64,000 bases of DNA from Streptomyces sp. NBC_00490 (GCF_036013645.1 NZ_CP107870.1:124001-188000), one strand, 5' to 3'; numbered from the stretch's first letter, positions 17,675-26,120 are shown. Translations and numbers: made by a program. Notes: generated by a model from the sequence alone, not told the origin.

Positions 17675-18076
17675 CTACAGCGGCAGCGTGATCCCCAGCT
17701 CCCGCATCGCCGAAGACGGCGGCCCGCCCTCTGACCGCTCGGTCTTGCACCCCTTGCTGCCGGGCGCCAGCGTGCGCGGGTCCACCGCCTCGGCAGGCGC
17801 GCCGGTCGCGTAGAGACCTTCGGGGTCGGTGTCCCGGTCGTGCGGAAGCAGCCAGAACACCCGGCGCCGGAAAGTACCCGAGGAACGGGACGGCTTGGCC
17901 CCGGGACCCAGCAGTGCGTAGCCGACCATGCGGCCGTCGCGGTGGTAGGGGGGCTTGCCACGGCGCGTCGTCAGCCGGTCCAGGCTCTGACGCACGTAGT
18001 CGAGCGTGTCGATGTCCTCGAGCCAGACGAAGTCGTCCTCATGAACGAGCTCGTCCTCAGCAATGAGGGCGCTCAT
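17675..18076 (-). CDS. Conserved protein of replication cassette A, unknown function
   Basis: This 133-residue acidic protein belongs to no family I recognise. It is clearly paralogous to the 127-residue protein ending cassette B. Both share VWLEDxDxLDYVRQxLD, KPPYxRDGRMVGYALL, RRRVFxLLPHDRDT and GxPxEAVDPRT, and diverge after about residue 105. Its ATG overlaps the primase stop by 4 bp (ATGA), so it is translationally coupled as the third gene of prim-pol, primase, small protein. Conservation in both cassettes suggests a replication accessory or regulatory role, for example helicase loading or copy control, but nothing in the sequence proves this. Confidence 0.8.
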   Translation of the reverse strand: MSALIAEDELVHEDDFVWLEDIDTLDYVRQSLDRLTTRRGKPPYHRDGRMVGYALLGPGAKPSRSSGTFRRRVFWLLPHDRDTDPEGLYATGAPAEAVDPRTLAPGSKGCKTERSEGGPPSSAMRELGITLPL

Positions 18077-19572
18077 GCTGTCTCCTCGTCGGCGACCACT
18101 CCGATGCCCGGGTAGTACTTGCGCTGGTTGGACAGGATCATCTCCTTGGGCGACGCCAGTCCCACCACTTCTCGCACTCGTGCCGCGAAGGCCCGGGACG
18201 AGATCGCTGGGGCACCCTCATTCTGACACCAGGTCTTATAAACCGCGTAGAGCTGTGCCTGTTCCGCCCTCAGCGCCGGTGCGACCCGGCAGGACTCGGA
18301 GAGGAATCGCCCGGTATGGTCCTCGGTCTCCGCGTACGCCGTGGTGGCGATCCGCACCCGTTCGGGCCCGGTGAGGTTCTTCTCGCCGCTCAGGTAGCGA
18401 CGGGCCCCCAGGATCAGCCAGTTGAGGATTCCGGGACCCTCCTCGGTGACGAGGATGTCGGCCAGGTTGTCGATCTTCCGGTCGTCGGGCACGACCCGCT
18501 CGAACGGGATCAGCCGCATCCGCCGCCAGAACGCGAAGCCACCGGTGCCCACTTCGGGCCGGTGATTGCCCAGCAGCCAGAGTTTGTGGGTGGGTTCGAA
18601 GCTGAAGAAGTCCTGCCTCATGCGGCGCGCCTTGATCCGGTCGCCGCCCGTCAGCAGCTTCACCCGGGCCTCGTCGAACCGGTCCCCCGGCTTGACCTCG
18701 CTGCACACGATGACCCGGCGGCCGTGCAGCTCCGCCAGGTCGGTGGGGTGCCCCTCGTAGGGCCGGGCCATCAGGAAGCCGGGCGGGGCCGCGTCGGCGT
18801 AGTCCCCCACCAGCTTCATCAGGACGTCCAGCAGCACCGACTTGCCGTTCTTGCCGGACCCGAACAGGAACGGCATGACCTGCCCGCCGACGTCCCCGGT
18901 GATGGAGTACCCCAGCAGCAGATGCAGGAAGTCGATCATCTCCGCGCCCTCGGTCCCGTCGCCGAAGGTGTCGACGAGGAACCGGTCCCAGCGCGGGGTG
19001 GGCATCGGCTGGGGGGCCGCGGTGGTGGAGCGGGAGTGGAAGTCCTTGTCGGGGTCGGGCGTACGGATCAGTCCGGTGCGCAGGTCGACGATGCCGGCTG
19101 GGGTGCACAGCGCGTACGGGTCGGCGTCCAGCCGGGCCGCGTTGAGCACCATGCCGGGCGCGGACCGGGCCTGCGCGAGCATGGCGTTCATGCCGCTGGT
19201 GCTGAGCGCACGACGGCGGTGCTGCTGCAGCGCGGTGGAGGTGAACACGCCTCGCGGGTCGTTGCTCGCCAGGGACTCCGCGAGGTCTCCCGCGGCCCAC
19301 ATGACGGTGTCGTCCTCGTCGATCTGCCACCGGGTGCTGTCCCAGCGGAACCAGCCGAGGCCGGGCACATGCCGGTAGTCGTTGGAGTAGAGCTTGACGA
19401 ACAGTTTGGCGTTGCCCCGGTCGCTGAGGGTGTCGGGCAGCAGTCCGTCGGCCGTGGCCTCTCCCTGCGCGGGGGCGTCCTCGGAGCGGCGGGCATGCGG
19501 TACGGGCTGGGCGAGGATCTGCGCGGCGACGGCCTGGGCGTCGAAGAGTGTGTCGTCCTGGCGGGACGTCAT
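18073..19572 (-). CDS. D5/P4-type plasmid primase-helicase, cassette A
   Basis: The 499-residue SF3-type helicase is of the phage/plasmid primase P4 family. The D5_N region is at about 60-215 and the Walker A is FGSGKNGKS (237-245). The helicase core continues through RVIVCSEVKP and KLLTGGDRIKARRMRQDFFSF to KLWLLGNHRPEV. A C-terminal winged-helix (poxvirus D5-like) region follows. It would unwind the origin as a hexamer. ATGA overlaps join it to the upstream prim-pol and the downstream small protein. By eye about 60% of residues match the cassette B helicase, with the weakest similarity in the first 50 residues. It is the likely replication initiator partner of the AGCGAC iterons upstream of the cassette. 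Confidence 0.93.
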   Translation of the reverse strand: MTSRQDDTLFDAQAVAAQILAQPVPHARRSEDAPAQGEATADGLLPDTLSDRGNAKLFVKLYSNDYRHVPGLGWFRWDSTRWQIDEDDTVMWAAGDLAESLASNDPRGVFTSTALQQHRRRALSTSGMNAMLAQARSAPGMVLNAARLDADPYALCTPAGIVDLRTGLIRTPDPDKDFHSRSTTAAPQPMPTPRWDRFLVDTFGDGTEGAEMIDFLHLLLGYSITGDVGGQVMPFLFGSGKNGKSVLLDVLMKLVGDYADAAPPGFLMARPYEGHPTDLAELHGRRVIVCSEVKPGDRFDEARVKLLTGGDRIKARRMRQDFFSFEPTHKLWLLGNHRPEVGTGGFAFWRRMRLIPFERVVPDDRKIDNLADILVTEEGPGILNWLILGARRYLSGEKNLTGPERVRIATTAYAETEDHTGRFLSESCRVAPALRAEQAQLYAVYKTWCQNEGAPAISSRAFAARVREVVGLASPKEMILSNQRKYYPGIGVVADEETA

Positions 19573-20666
19573 GCGCGTCCTCCTGGGGACAGCGGGCGCG
19601 TACGGCCGGCGTTCAGACCGCTACGGATGATGGCCGTGTAACGGCGCTCCTGCCCCGGCCTGGCATGCTCGGCGGCCTCGCTGAGGACCCGCTCTGCCTC
19701 CGTCGCCTCCAGCTGTCCCCCGGCCACGAGCCCTCCTGCGGTATATGCGGCACGGTTCAACTTCTCGGAGAACGCGGCGCCTTCGGCTACGGCGGCACAG
19801 GCGGCCACCTCTTCGAGTAGTGCGCCCAGCACCCGGCTCACCGCTCCGCGGCCGCCGCCCGCGGCCAGGACGGCCTGCCGGGCCCGCGGTGGGACCGGCC
19901 TCGGCGCGGGCACGTACGCGGGCGGCAGGTGTCCGGTGCGCTCCAGCTCGCGGGCCAGCCAGTCGGGCAGTGGTGCGGGCTCCCGTACCTCTCCCACCAC
20001 TTCGTACACACCGGCTTCGGTCACGGTGCCGGGGGCGACGATGTACCCGCCGTGCGCCCGTACGTCGACCTGCCAGGCGAGCGCGCGGCCACCGGATCCC
20101 GTGGAGCACTGCCAGCGACGCCCGCCATGCGCCCGGTACCAGACGTGCAGCCCGCCCGAGGGGGTGCGCACGCGAAGGGTCGTCTCGTCGTCGGCGGGGC
20201 TGTCGAAGCCGCGCAGGGCGGCCAGCAGACCGATCGTGTGGAAGCCGTTGGCGAGCCCGGTCAGGTCGATCCCCTCGGAGATGGTGATGCCGGGTAACAG
20301 CCGGTCCCGTCCGGGGAGTTCGCGCTCATGAGCATCGATGTCGACGACCAGCAGGTTGGCGGGTCCACAGGCGATCCCGACACCGAAGCCCGGGTGGGCG
20401 CCCCACCACTGCTCGATGCGGGCGAAGTCGAGGGTGGCGGCGTGAAAGCCATGACACCAGCGACCGGCCGCCGGACAGCCGCAGCCCTTGTGATGGTGCC
20501 CGGGCAGCCGGCAGGTCTCGCAGTTGCCCGCAGGCGTCTTGCGTCCCGGTGCCAGCGGATGGACGGGCCAGCCTCGGCTGGCACACCACCGGGCCGTCGC
20601 CAACGGGCCTGCCACCGGAGCGGACGACCGTGAGTAGCTACGTGAGTTGTGCAGCTCAGAGGCCAT
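19569..20666 (-). CDS. Bifunctional primase/polymerase (prim-pol), cassette A
   Basis: The 365-residue archaeo-eukaryotic-type primase/polymerase has RWCASRGWPVHPLAPGRKTP at about 27-46, a Cys/His cluster (CETC...GHHHKGCGC) that may bind zinc, the metal-binding DID of LLVVDIDAHE and later RVRTPSGGLHVWY. The C-terminal third (FSEKLNRAAYTAGGLVAGGQ) is shared with the cassette B protein. The start at 20666 (MASELHNSRS) is preferred for its GGTGGGGG site; the frame is open a little further. It would lay primers or start synthesis at the plasmid origin. It is first gene of cassette A and reads away from the AGCGAC iteron field, which begins 15 bp upstream of its start. Confidence 0.9.
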   Translation of the reverse strand: MASELHNSRSYSRSSAPVAGPLATARWCASRGWPVHPLAPGRKTPAGNCETCRLPGHHHKGCGCPAAGRWCHGFHAATLDFARIEQWWGAHPGFGVGIACGPANLLVVDIDAHERELPGRDRLLPGITISEGIDLTGLANGFHTIGLLAALRGFDSPADDETTLRVRTPSGGLHVWYRAHGGRRWQCSTGSGGRALAWQVDVRAHGGYIVAPGTVTEAGVYEVVGEVREPAPLPDWLARELERTGHLPPAYVPAPRPVPPRARQAVLAAGGGRGAVSRVLGALLEEVAACAAVAEGAAFSEKLNRAAYTAGGLVAGGQLEATEAERVLSEAAEHARPGQERRYTAIIRSGLNAGRTRPLSPGGRA

Positions 20667-21197
20667 TCGCACCCCCCACCAGCGACCGAAGCGACTGAGC
20701 GACCGGCACAGCATAGCTAAGGAGGTGGGGCCCGAACGTCCCTTGGGAAAACAGATATTCGAGCCAGTTCAGTGGCCAGCGACTCACGTGGTTTCGGTAG
20801 CTGCTCAGCCGTCCGAGCGAAGCCGCAGGTCAGAGAAGTAAGAGTGATCAAACAGCGACTGAAGCGACTCAAGCTCGCTATATATGACGCCAACGCGCAC
20901 GCACACGCACACACACGAATGTCTCCATATACCCAGACCTTCGGTCGCTTCAGTCGCTGTTCAACCGGGGAGAAGCCTCTGACCTGGCCTTTTCCAGCAG
21001 CGACCGAAAGCTACCGAAGGGGCACTCGGTAGCTTCTCTTCAGTCGCTCCCCCGTAGGCCCTATTCGGCCACAGCGACTCAAGCCCCCTCCCCTCCCCCA
21101 CCCAAGTCCCAGAGCGACTCAAGCGACTGTGAAGCGAGAACGCCCTCCCGGCCGGGAAGCGGCTACCAGGCTCCACACGGCTGAGTCGCTTGGGTCG
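20667..21197. repeat. Iteron field A (AGCGACyC/G-AAG), candidate origin of replication
   Basis: At least eight clusters of the repeat AGCGACTSAAG or AGCGACCGAAG occur in both orientations at about 20681, 20854, 20943, 20998, 21039, 21073, 21112 and 21184. Some are tandem with a 9-10 bp step (AGCGACTGAAGCGACTCAAG at 20854). The field also holds an A+T-rich patch (CTCGCTATATATGACG near 20874), an alternating purine-pyrimidine CGCGCACGCACACGCACAC tract (from 20894) and a GCTACCGA/GGTAGC dyad. It contains no gene. Placement directly upstream of the prim-pol/primase cassette fits an iteron-type origin. Confidence 0.75.
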
Positions 21198-21214
21198 CTA
21201 TTACGACGTAATAG
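21198..21214. repeat. 17-bp palindrome copy 1, candidate ParB site
   Basis: CTATTACGACGTAATAG, an 8-bp perfect dyad around a single central base. It lies between iteron field A and the HTH gene. Confidence 0.6.
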
Positions 21215-21378
21215 CCGCGCCCCCGCTCCCCTCCTCTCCCCTCCCCTCCCCTCCCCCACCCCCGGGGTTGAGGAACTTCGCCCCTGGCCTGCCCCATACT
21301 GATCTCCCGTAATGACATCGCGCCCCACCCCTGTCCGGGCAGCGGGCCATGAGAACCGGAGCCGAGGGAGGAGACGGG

Positions 21379-21951
21379 ATGCCGGATCGCACCCATGAGT
21401 TCGGCAAGTACGGTGCCCGAGGCGTCAAGGGGTACGAAGCAGTCGCCCACCGGCTGGATGCCCTCGCCGGCTACATCGCCACCCCGGTCACCGCCCGGCG
21501 TGGTCTGCTGGCCCGCCTGCACTACCTGACCCGCAGCGAGCACGCCCTGGCGGCCGCACGCTCCGCAGGCCTGACGGTCACCGACCGCACCCTCAAGGCG
21601 TGGCTGGACGGCAGACGCAGTCCGTCGAAGAAGAACCTCGAACGCATCGAGACGGCGTACCGAACCGTCCGCCGTCACAACGTGGCCCGCTATCTCCTGG
21701 CCCGCCTCAACCGCGAAGGCCGCGGCACCCGCGTCGAGATCCACCCGCTCAACCAGTCCCAGGTCTCCCGCCCGCGTCAGCGCGTCGTGGAGTTCCGCAC
21801 CCTCAACATCCGGCACTGGGACCGCATCGTCGAAGCCTGGGCCAACGACAACATCCAGGCCCTCGACGACGCCTGGATCGACCAGATCGTCGACCTCGGC
21901 TCCCAGTGGGGCCAGTACGAGTACGTCACCAACGTGGGCTTCGCAGCCTGA
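21379..21951 (+). CDS. HTH DNA-binding protein of the replication module
   Basis: I do not recognise the family. The 190-residue protein has a central helix-turn-helix-like stretch (SAGLTVTDRTLKAWLDGRRS, about 58-77) followed by a basic helix (KKNLERIETAYRTVRRHNVA). Its C-terminal half is conserved-looking and Trp-rich (RTLNIRHWDRIVEAWANDNI). The size and HTH-plus-C-domain plan recall Tpg-type terminal proteins or plasmid regulators, but no decisive motif is visible. The ATG at 21379 is chosen because GGAGGAG precedes it; an ATG 30 bp upstream is possible. It is alone on the plus strand between iteron field A and convergent parB. Palindrome copies flank it at both ends. Confidence 0.75.
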   Translation: MPDRTHEFGKYGARGVKGYEAVAHRLDALAGYIATPVTARRGLLARLHYLTRSEHALAAARSAGLTVTDRTLKAWLDGRRSPSKKNLERIETAYRTVRRHNVARYLLARLNREGRGTRVEIHPLNQSQVSRPRQRVVEFRTLNIRHWDRIVEAWANDNIQALDDAWIDQIVDLGSQWGQYEYVTNVGFAA

Positions 21952-21952
21952 G

Positions 21953-21969
21953 CTATTACGTCGTAATAG
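21953..21969. repeat. 17-bp palindrome copy 2, candidate ParB site
   Basis: CTATTACGTCGTAATAG, central base T, extended to GAGC...GCTC. It begins right after the HTH-gene stop and can also form a terminator-like hairpin. Confidence 0.6.
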
Positions 21970-21978
21970 CTCGGCCCC

Positions 21979-21995
21979 CTATTACGACGTAATAG
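21979..21995. repeat. 17-bp palindrome copy 3, candidate ParB site
   Basis: CTATTACGACGTAATAG with flanking GCCCC/GGGGC makes a 27-bp dyad between the convergent HTH gene and parB. It is only 26 bp from copy 2. Confidence 0.6.
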
Positions 21996-22016
21996 GGGGC
22001 CGACTCATCAGACAGC

Positions 22017-23117
22017 TCAGACAGCCTGGCCGTCACTCTCCACCAGATCGGCTCGCTGCTCTTGATGCTCGTTGAGGATCCGCAGCATCTTGTCGAACTC
22101 GGTGTCGCTCATCTTCCGGATGAGGTGCATCGCGAGGAAGGCACCATCGTCGTAGGGAAGCTTCGGCGGCATCCGCAGATCGGCCTCAGCAGTCTCAGCA
22201 GTCTCAGCGGCCTCGACTGGTGAGACTTCCTGAGCCGCCTTGCTCGCCGAGGACGAGGCGTTGCCGCGAGGCTCAGGGACCGTCTCCGCACGCTGCACCG
22301 GTGCTTCGACAGCCAGCGCCTTCTCCTGGCGGGCACCATCCTCTATTACGCCGTAATAGCCCTCGACCCCATCCTCCGGCTTCTGCGCCCGGCGCTCCTG
22401 CTTCAGGACCTCCTTGCGGACCCGCTCGGCCTTCAGCTCCTCCAGTACCTCTTCCTGCTGCTCGGCCGGCTTGTTGCCGACGGCCCGCAGCAGATCGATG
22501 GGCTCCTGACCGACCCGCTGCTGGAGTTCGGGCGTCAGGTTGAGCAGAGCGAGCCTCTGCGACACCCATCCCTGCGAACGGTGCAGCCGCTTCGCCAGGG
22601 CCGTCTGGCTCCCGTGGATCACAAGCAGCCGTTGCAGCGCGCGGGCCTCGTCGAGCTCCTCGAGGTCCTGCCGGTGGATGTTGGCGACCAGCGCCGACTC
22701 CAGGAGCTCTTCGGAGGTGGCGCCCTGCTCGTCACTGACCATCACCTTGACGGAGCCCAGACCCGCCTCACGGGCGGCCGCGAGGCGGCTGCTGCCGTCG
22801 ATGACGACATAGGTCGTCTCCGGCTCCAGAGCGGCCTCGTGCGCAGGGTTGGCCTTCACATAGGCGTCGCGGTTCATGACCGTGATCGCCTGCTTCTGTC
22901 CGTGCGTCTTCAGGCTCCCTGCCAGATCGGTCAGGTCGCCGAGGCTGGAGCGCGGGTTGTCCGGGTTGAGGCTCACACGGTCGGTGGGCAGTTCCGAGGG
23001 CGGGGCGACCCCTTCGGTCGGCACCCCGGTCGCCGCGGCCACGGCCTGCCGGCGCGCGCTGATGCCTCGGGTGGCCCCGCCGAAGCGGCCGGCGCCCAGC
23101 TGATCGGCCTTGCTCAT
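22017..23117 (-). CDS. parB: ParB-family partition protein
   Basis: The 366-residue ParB/Spo0J-like protein has an N-terminal ParB/Srx-fold domain with VSLNPDNPRS (about 49-58), YVVIDGSSRLAAAREAG (the CTPase/sulfiredoxin-like core) and ESALVANIHRQDLEELDEA. A HTH region follows (SQTALAKRLHRSQGWVSQRL, about 171-190). The C-terminal third is a charged, low-complexity linker (VEAAETAETAEA) and a short end domain for dimerization. Its ATG overlaps the parA stop by 4 bp, so the two are coupled. A palindrome copy lies inside the coding region as GYYGVIE. It segregates the replicon by loading on centromere sites; the CTATTACGNCGTAATAG family is the best candidate. Confidence 0.92.
   Translation of the reverse strand: MSKADQLGAGRFGGATRGISARRQAVAAATGVPTEGVAPPSELPTDRVSLNPDNPRSSLGDLTDLAGSLKTHGQKQAITVMNRDAYVKANPAHEAALEPETTYVVIDGSSRLAAAREAGLGSVKVMVSDEQGATSEELLESALVANIHRQDLEELDEARALQRLLVIHGSQTALAKRLHRSQGWVSQRLALLNLTPELQQRVGQEPIDLLRAVGNKPAEQQEEVLEELKAERVRKEVLKQERRAQKPEDGVEGYYGVIEDGARQEKALAVEAPVQRAETVPEPRGNASSSASKAAQEVSPVEAAETAETAEADLRMPPKLPYDDGAFLAMHLIRKMSDTEFDKMLRILNEHQEQRADLVESDGQAV
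22343..22359. repeat. 17-bp palindrome copy 4 inside parB
   Basis: CTATTACGCCGTAATAG, central base C. It is kept as a perfect dyad within the parB reading frame, which argues that it is selected for DNA binding. Confidence 0.6.
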
Positions 23118-24349
23118 GAGATCTCCCGCGCGAGGGCCCGCATACCGACCGCCTGCTGGGACTTGGGGGCGTAGGACAGCAGCGGCTGCTTCACCCGCAC
23201 AGCCTCCTTCTGCTCCTTGAGGTCCCCGATGAGTCCGACGACCTTCGGATCCTTTATGTCGACCCACCCTTGGAGGGAGGAGGTGGCGATGTATCCGCGT
23301 CGGGAGTCGTAGAGGTTGACGACGATCCCGAGGTAGTCGATGTCGATCTGCAGGTCGCCGCGCAGGTCGTCGATCTGAGTGGTGAGCAGCTCGTAGGCGT
23401 CGGCGGAACTGTCCTCGGCCTGGACGACGATGAGCGCGCCTGACTGGCCGGGCTTCTCGCCGTCGCGTCGCCTGCCGTAGTAGGCCGCGGCGTCCATGCT
23501 GAGCCCGAGGCTGGGCGGGCAGTCGACGAGGATGACGTCGTAGTGCGCCTCCAGGGGGGCCAGGGCCCGCTCCAGGGCGGCTTCCCGGGCCCGGACGGCT
23601 GACAGGCGTACGTCGAGGAGGAAGGCGTCGTTGCACGCGGGCAGCAGGTGCAGGCGGCCGGCGAAGTGTTCGTCGTCGACGGAGATGATGAGGTCGCGCA
23701 GGTCTCCCTTGGGGTCGCCCGCCATGTGGTTGGTGAGGCTGTCGCCGTTCATCGGCAGGGGAGTGCCACCCAGTTGGTTGGTGAGGTGGCACTGTGGGTC
23801 GAAGTCGACGAGCAGGACCCGCAGTCCGAGCCCGGGCAGGTCCTCGGTGTCGAGCGGGCTGTCGAGCGCGTCGCTGGCGGCCGCGAGCTGCTTGGCGATA
23901 CGGACGGGGTAGAGGCGGCTGGGATTCTCCGCGAGCGCCTCACCGGTGCCGGCGGTGATGGCCGTCTTGCCGACGCCGCCCTTCTGGTTGCAGACGACGA
24001 TCCGGCGGGTGATGGCCGGCCTCTCGACGTCCGGTGCGGGATGCGTGTCCAGCCACAACTGCACGGACTGGGCCAGACCCTGGATGAGAGAGACTCGACG
24101 GTCGCTCGCGATCCGCTTGAACTCGTCCCACTGTCCTTCCGGCAGGAAGGTGGAGAACGAGTCGGCGCCGGAGGTGTCGACCCCGGCTGTCGCCGATGCG
24201 AGGTTGCACCAGTCCTGGATGCCCTGCTCTACGGCGGCCTGGATCTCGATGCCCTTCTGGGCCGCTCTGACCTTGAGGTCCTGCCGGAGCCATCCCGGCA
24301 GCTTGGAGACGACCTTTTCACGGTCGTTCGGGGAGGCTGGAGAAGTCAT
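23114..24349 (-). CDS. parA: ParA-family partition ATPase
   Basis: This is a 411-residue type Ia-like ParA. An N-terminal extension of about 110 residues, rich in short helices (possible DNA-binding/autoregulatory domain: WLRQDLKVRAAQKGIEIQAA), precedes the deviant Walker A NQKGGVGKTA (121-130). Then come the A' motif (VLLVDFDPQCHLTNQL), Walker B (DVILVDCPPSLGLS) and a late GIVVNLYDSRRGY segment. It powers segregation of ParB-bound DNA over the nucleoid. It is first gene of the parAB operon. A 7-bp inverted repeat (CTAACGC...GCGTTAG) starts 13 bp upstream of its ATG and is a plausible autorepression operator. Confidence 0.94.
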   Translation of the reverse strand: MTSPASPNDREKVVSKLPGWLRQDLKVRAAQKGIEIQAAVEQGIQDWCNLASATAGVDTSGADSFSTFLPEGQWDEFKRIASDRRVSLIQGLAQSVQLWLDTHPAPDVERPAITRRIVVCNQKGGVGKTAITAGTGEALAENPSRLYPVRIAKQLAAASDALDSPLDTEDLPGLGLRVLLVDFDPQCHLTNQLGGTPLPMNGDSLTNHMAGDPKGDLRDLIISVDDEHFAGRLHLLPACNDAFLLDVRLSAVRAREAALERALAPLEAHYDVILVDCPPSLGLSMDAAAYYGRRRDGEKPGQSGALIVVQAEDSSADAYELLTTQIDDLRGDLQIDIDYLGIVVNLYDSRRGYIATSSLQGWVDIKDPKVVGLIGDLKEQKEAVRVKQPLLSYAPKSQQAVGMRALAREIS

Positions 24350-24361
24350 GGGGTCACCTTA

Positions 24362-24398
24362 CTAACGCAGGTGATCAAAAACGCGAACGACGCGTTAG
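24362..24398. promoter_or_regulatory. Inverted repeat upstream of parA, putative operator
   Basis: CTAACGC and GCGTTAG face each other across 23 bp, 13 bp upstream of the parA ATG. ParA proteins with N-terminal extensions often repress their own operon, so this is the obvious site. Confidence 0.45.
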
Positions 24399-24410
24399 CT
24401 AGGCCAGGTT

Positions 24411-24427
24411 TTATTACGACGTAATAG
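24411..24427. repeat. 17-bp palindrome copy 5, candidate ParB site
   Basis: TTATTACGACGTAATAG, one end mismatched relative to the consensus. It lies between the parA promoter and iteron field B. Confidence 0.55.
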
Positions 24428-24429
24428 AG

Positions 24430-25005
24430 CGAGGGACCGAGCAGAGGGACGGAGAGGGCCTGAGGGACTGTTCGGTCCCTGGGCTTCAGTCCCTGGTATC
24501 TGTGCAGGTCAGAGCGTTTTGGGGGGTCAGATCAGGGACCGTAGGGACTCAACTTCCTAATTATGAGCTGGAGTAGAGCTTTTTTCGTACGCGCGTGCGC
24601 ATCTGTCTCTACATGTGCTAGTTCAGCTCATAATTAGAGAGTTGAGTCCCTACAGTCCCTGTTGAAGAGGGGGAAAACGCGCTGACCTGCGGTTTTGTGC
24701 AGGGACTGAAGGAAGGGACGGTCCCTCCAGGGACTCTAGGTTCAGTCCCTGGAGGCTCTCTCGAGGGTTCAGTCCCTCCAGCCACTCTCAAGTGACCCAA
24801 AACGGCACCGACCGATGGGGGAGTGGCACCCCGCCGGAGGCCGAAGGGACTCAAGGGACCGAAGGAACTGATAGAACGCCACGCGGTGGGAGTTGCCTCA
24901 CTCCCAGTTGACATGCCTCTACACTCTTCCCGAAACACAGTCCCTTCGGTCCCTGATAGAACATCACCCACACCCGTGGCCTGGTGTTTTCTCAGGGACT
25001 GAGCC
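24430..25005. repeat. Iteron field B (AGGGACyC/G-AAG), candidate second origin
   Basis: About fifteen repeats of AGGGACTSAAG, AGGGACCGAAG or their complements (CAGTCCCT, CGGTCCCT) fill 24430-25005. They are the same pattern as field A with C changed to G at the third position. The centre holds a 27-bp imperfect inverted repeat (arms 24544-24570 and 24624-24650, containing CTAATTATGAGCTG and CAGCTCATAATTAG). The 53-bp spacer includes TTTTTT and an alternating GTACGCGCGTGCGC tract. No gene is present. It lies directly upstream of the plus-strand cassette B and overlaps the earliest possible start of its prim-pol. Confidence 0.75.
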
Positions 25006-25043
25006 ATAGAACCGAACCACGAGACCCGACAAGGACGATCAGC

Positions 25044-26120
25044 GTGCCGCGCCCCGGTGACATCCGCCTGCCTGCCGCCCCGGCCAGGTCCGCGACACCG
25101 CATGCCGTCGCCCGCTGGTGCGCCGCTCAGGGCTGGCCGGTCCATCCGCTGGCTCCCGGCCGCAAGACCCCGGCCGCCAACTGCCCCGAGTGCAGGGACC
25201 GAAGCCACGACCCGAAGACATGCCCCTGCCTGCCCGCAGGACGCCCCTGCCACGGCTTCCACGCCGCCACCACCAACACGCGGTACATCGACGCCTGGTG
25301 GGGGAGCAGCCCCTCCGCAGGCGTAGGCGTCGCCTGCGGTCCGGCCGAGCTCGTCGTCCTCGACGTGGACGCCCACAGCGCCCAGGTCCCCGACCGTGGC
25401 CGCCTCCTGCCGGGCATCCCCATCCCCGATGCCGTGAACCTCACCGGCCTCGCCTCGGGCTTCGACACCCTTGCCCTTCTCGCGGCCTTCCGGGGCCAGC
25501 CCGACCCGACCCACGACGAGACGACCCTGCGCGTGCGCACCCCCTCAGGGGGCCTGCACATCTGGTACCGCAACCCGCACCCGGCAACCCGGCTGCGCTG
25601 CTCGACCGGCTCCAGCCCCAAGGTCGCGCTGGCCTGGCAGGTCGATGTGAGGGCCGAGGGCGGGTACATCATCGCCCCCACCACCCGCACCGCCCAGGGC
25701 ACTTACGCGCCCGAGGGCACCGCACGCCTGCCCGCACCACTGCCCGGCTGGCTGCACGCCGAACTCGTCCGCACCGGTCACGTCATCGCCCCACCGGTCC
25801 CCAGGCAGCCTGTCGTACGGACCCGTCGTACCCGCAGACCCGCCGCGGCCCACCGTGTCCTCACACCGCTTGTCGACGAGATCGCCCAGTGCGCGACCGC
25901 GTCCGAAGGAACCGGGTTCACGGAGAAGCTCAACCGAGCCGCCTACACCGCAGGAGGCCTCGTGGCAGCCGGCCACCTGGAGGAGACCGCAGTCCGCGAC
26001 CAACTCCGCGCCACGGCCGCCGAGGCCAGGCCCTGGCAGACCGCCCGCAACGAAAAGATCATCGACGACGGCCTTGCCGCTGGGGCCGCCCACCCGTTCC
26101 GTCTCGAAGGACGTTCATGA
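25044..26120 (+). CDS. Bifunctional primase/polymerase (prim-pol), cassette B
   Basis: The 358-residue AEP-type primase/polymerase is paralogous to the cassette A protein. It shares ARWCAAQGWPVHPLAPGRKT near the N-terminus and a Cys-rich element (CPECRDRSHDPKTCPC, likely zinc-binding). The metal-site DVD lies in VVLDVDAHSA, followed by RVRTPSGGLHIWYR and FTEKLNRAAYTAGGLVAAGH. The GTG at 25044 is chosen for AAGGACG upstream; an in-frame GTG at 24984 lies inside the iterons and would add 20 residues. It is coupled to the next gene by ATGA. It probably primes replication from iteron field B. Confidence 0.9.
   Translation: MPRPGDIRLPAAPARSATPHAVARWCAAQGWPVHPLAPGRKTPAANCPECRDRSHDPKTCPCLPAGRPCHGFHAATTNTRYIDAWWGSSPSAGVGVACGPAELVVLDVDAHSAQVPDRGRLLPGIPIPDAVNLTGLASGFDTLALLAAFRGQPDPTHDETTLRVRTPSGGLHIWYRNPHPATRLRCSTGSSPKVALAWQVDVRAEGGYIIAPTTRTAQGTYAPEGTARLPAPLPGWLHAELVRTGHVIAPPVPRQPVVRTRRTRRPAAAHRVLTPLVDEIAQCATASEGTGFTEKLNRAAYTAGGLVAAGHLEETAVRDQLRATAAEARPWQTARNEKIIDDGLAAGAAHPFRLEGRS

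Noticed and set aside
21953-21995. Palindromes read only as terminators
   Set aside because: The same 17-bp core recurs seven times, including inside parB, so a protein-binding site explains it better; a terminator role for this pair may be additional.
23118-23792. N-terminal extension of parB (frame open to 23792)
   Set aside because: The extension is antisense-like sequence within parA; the ATG overlapping the parA stop and the ParB homology begin at 23117.
20667-25005. Regularly repeated short sequences that might be CRISPR
   Set aside because: Repeats are 10-20 bp, irregularly spaced and in both orientations, with no unique 30-40 bp spacers and no cas genes; they fit iterons.
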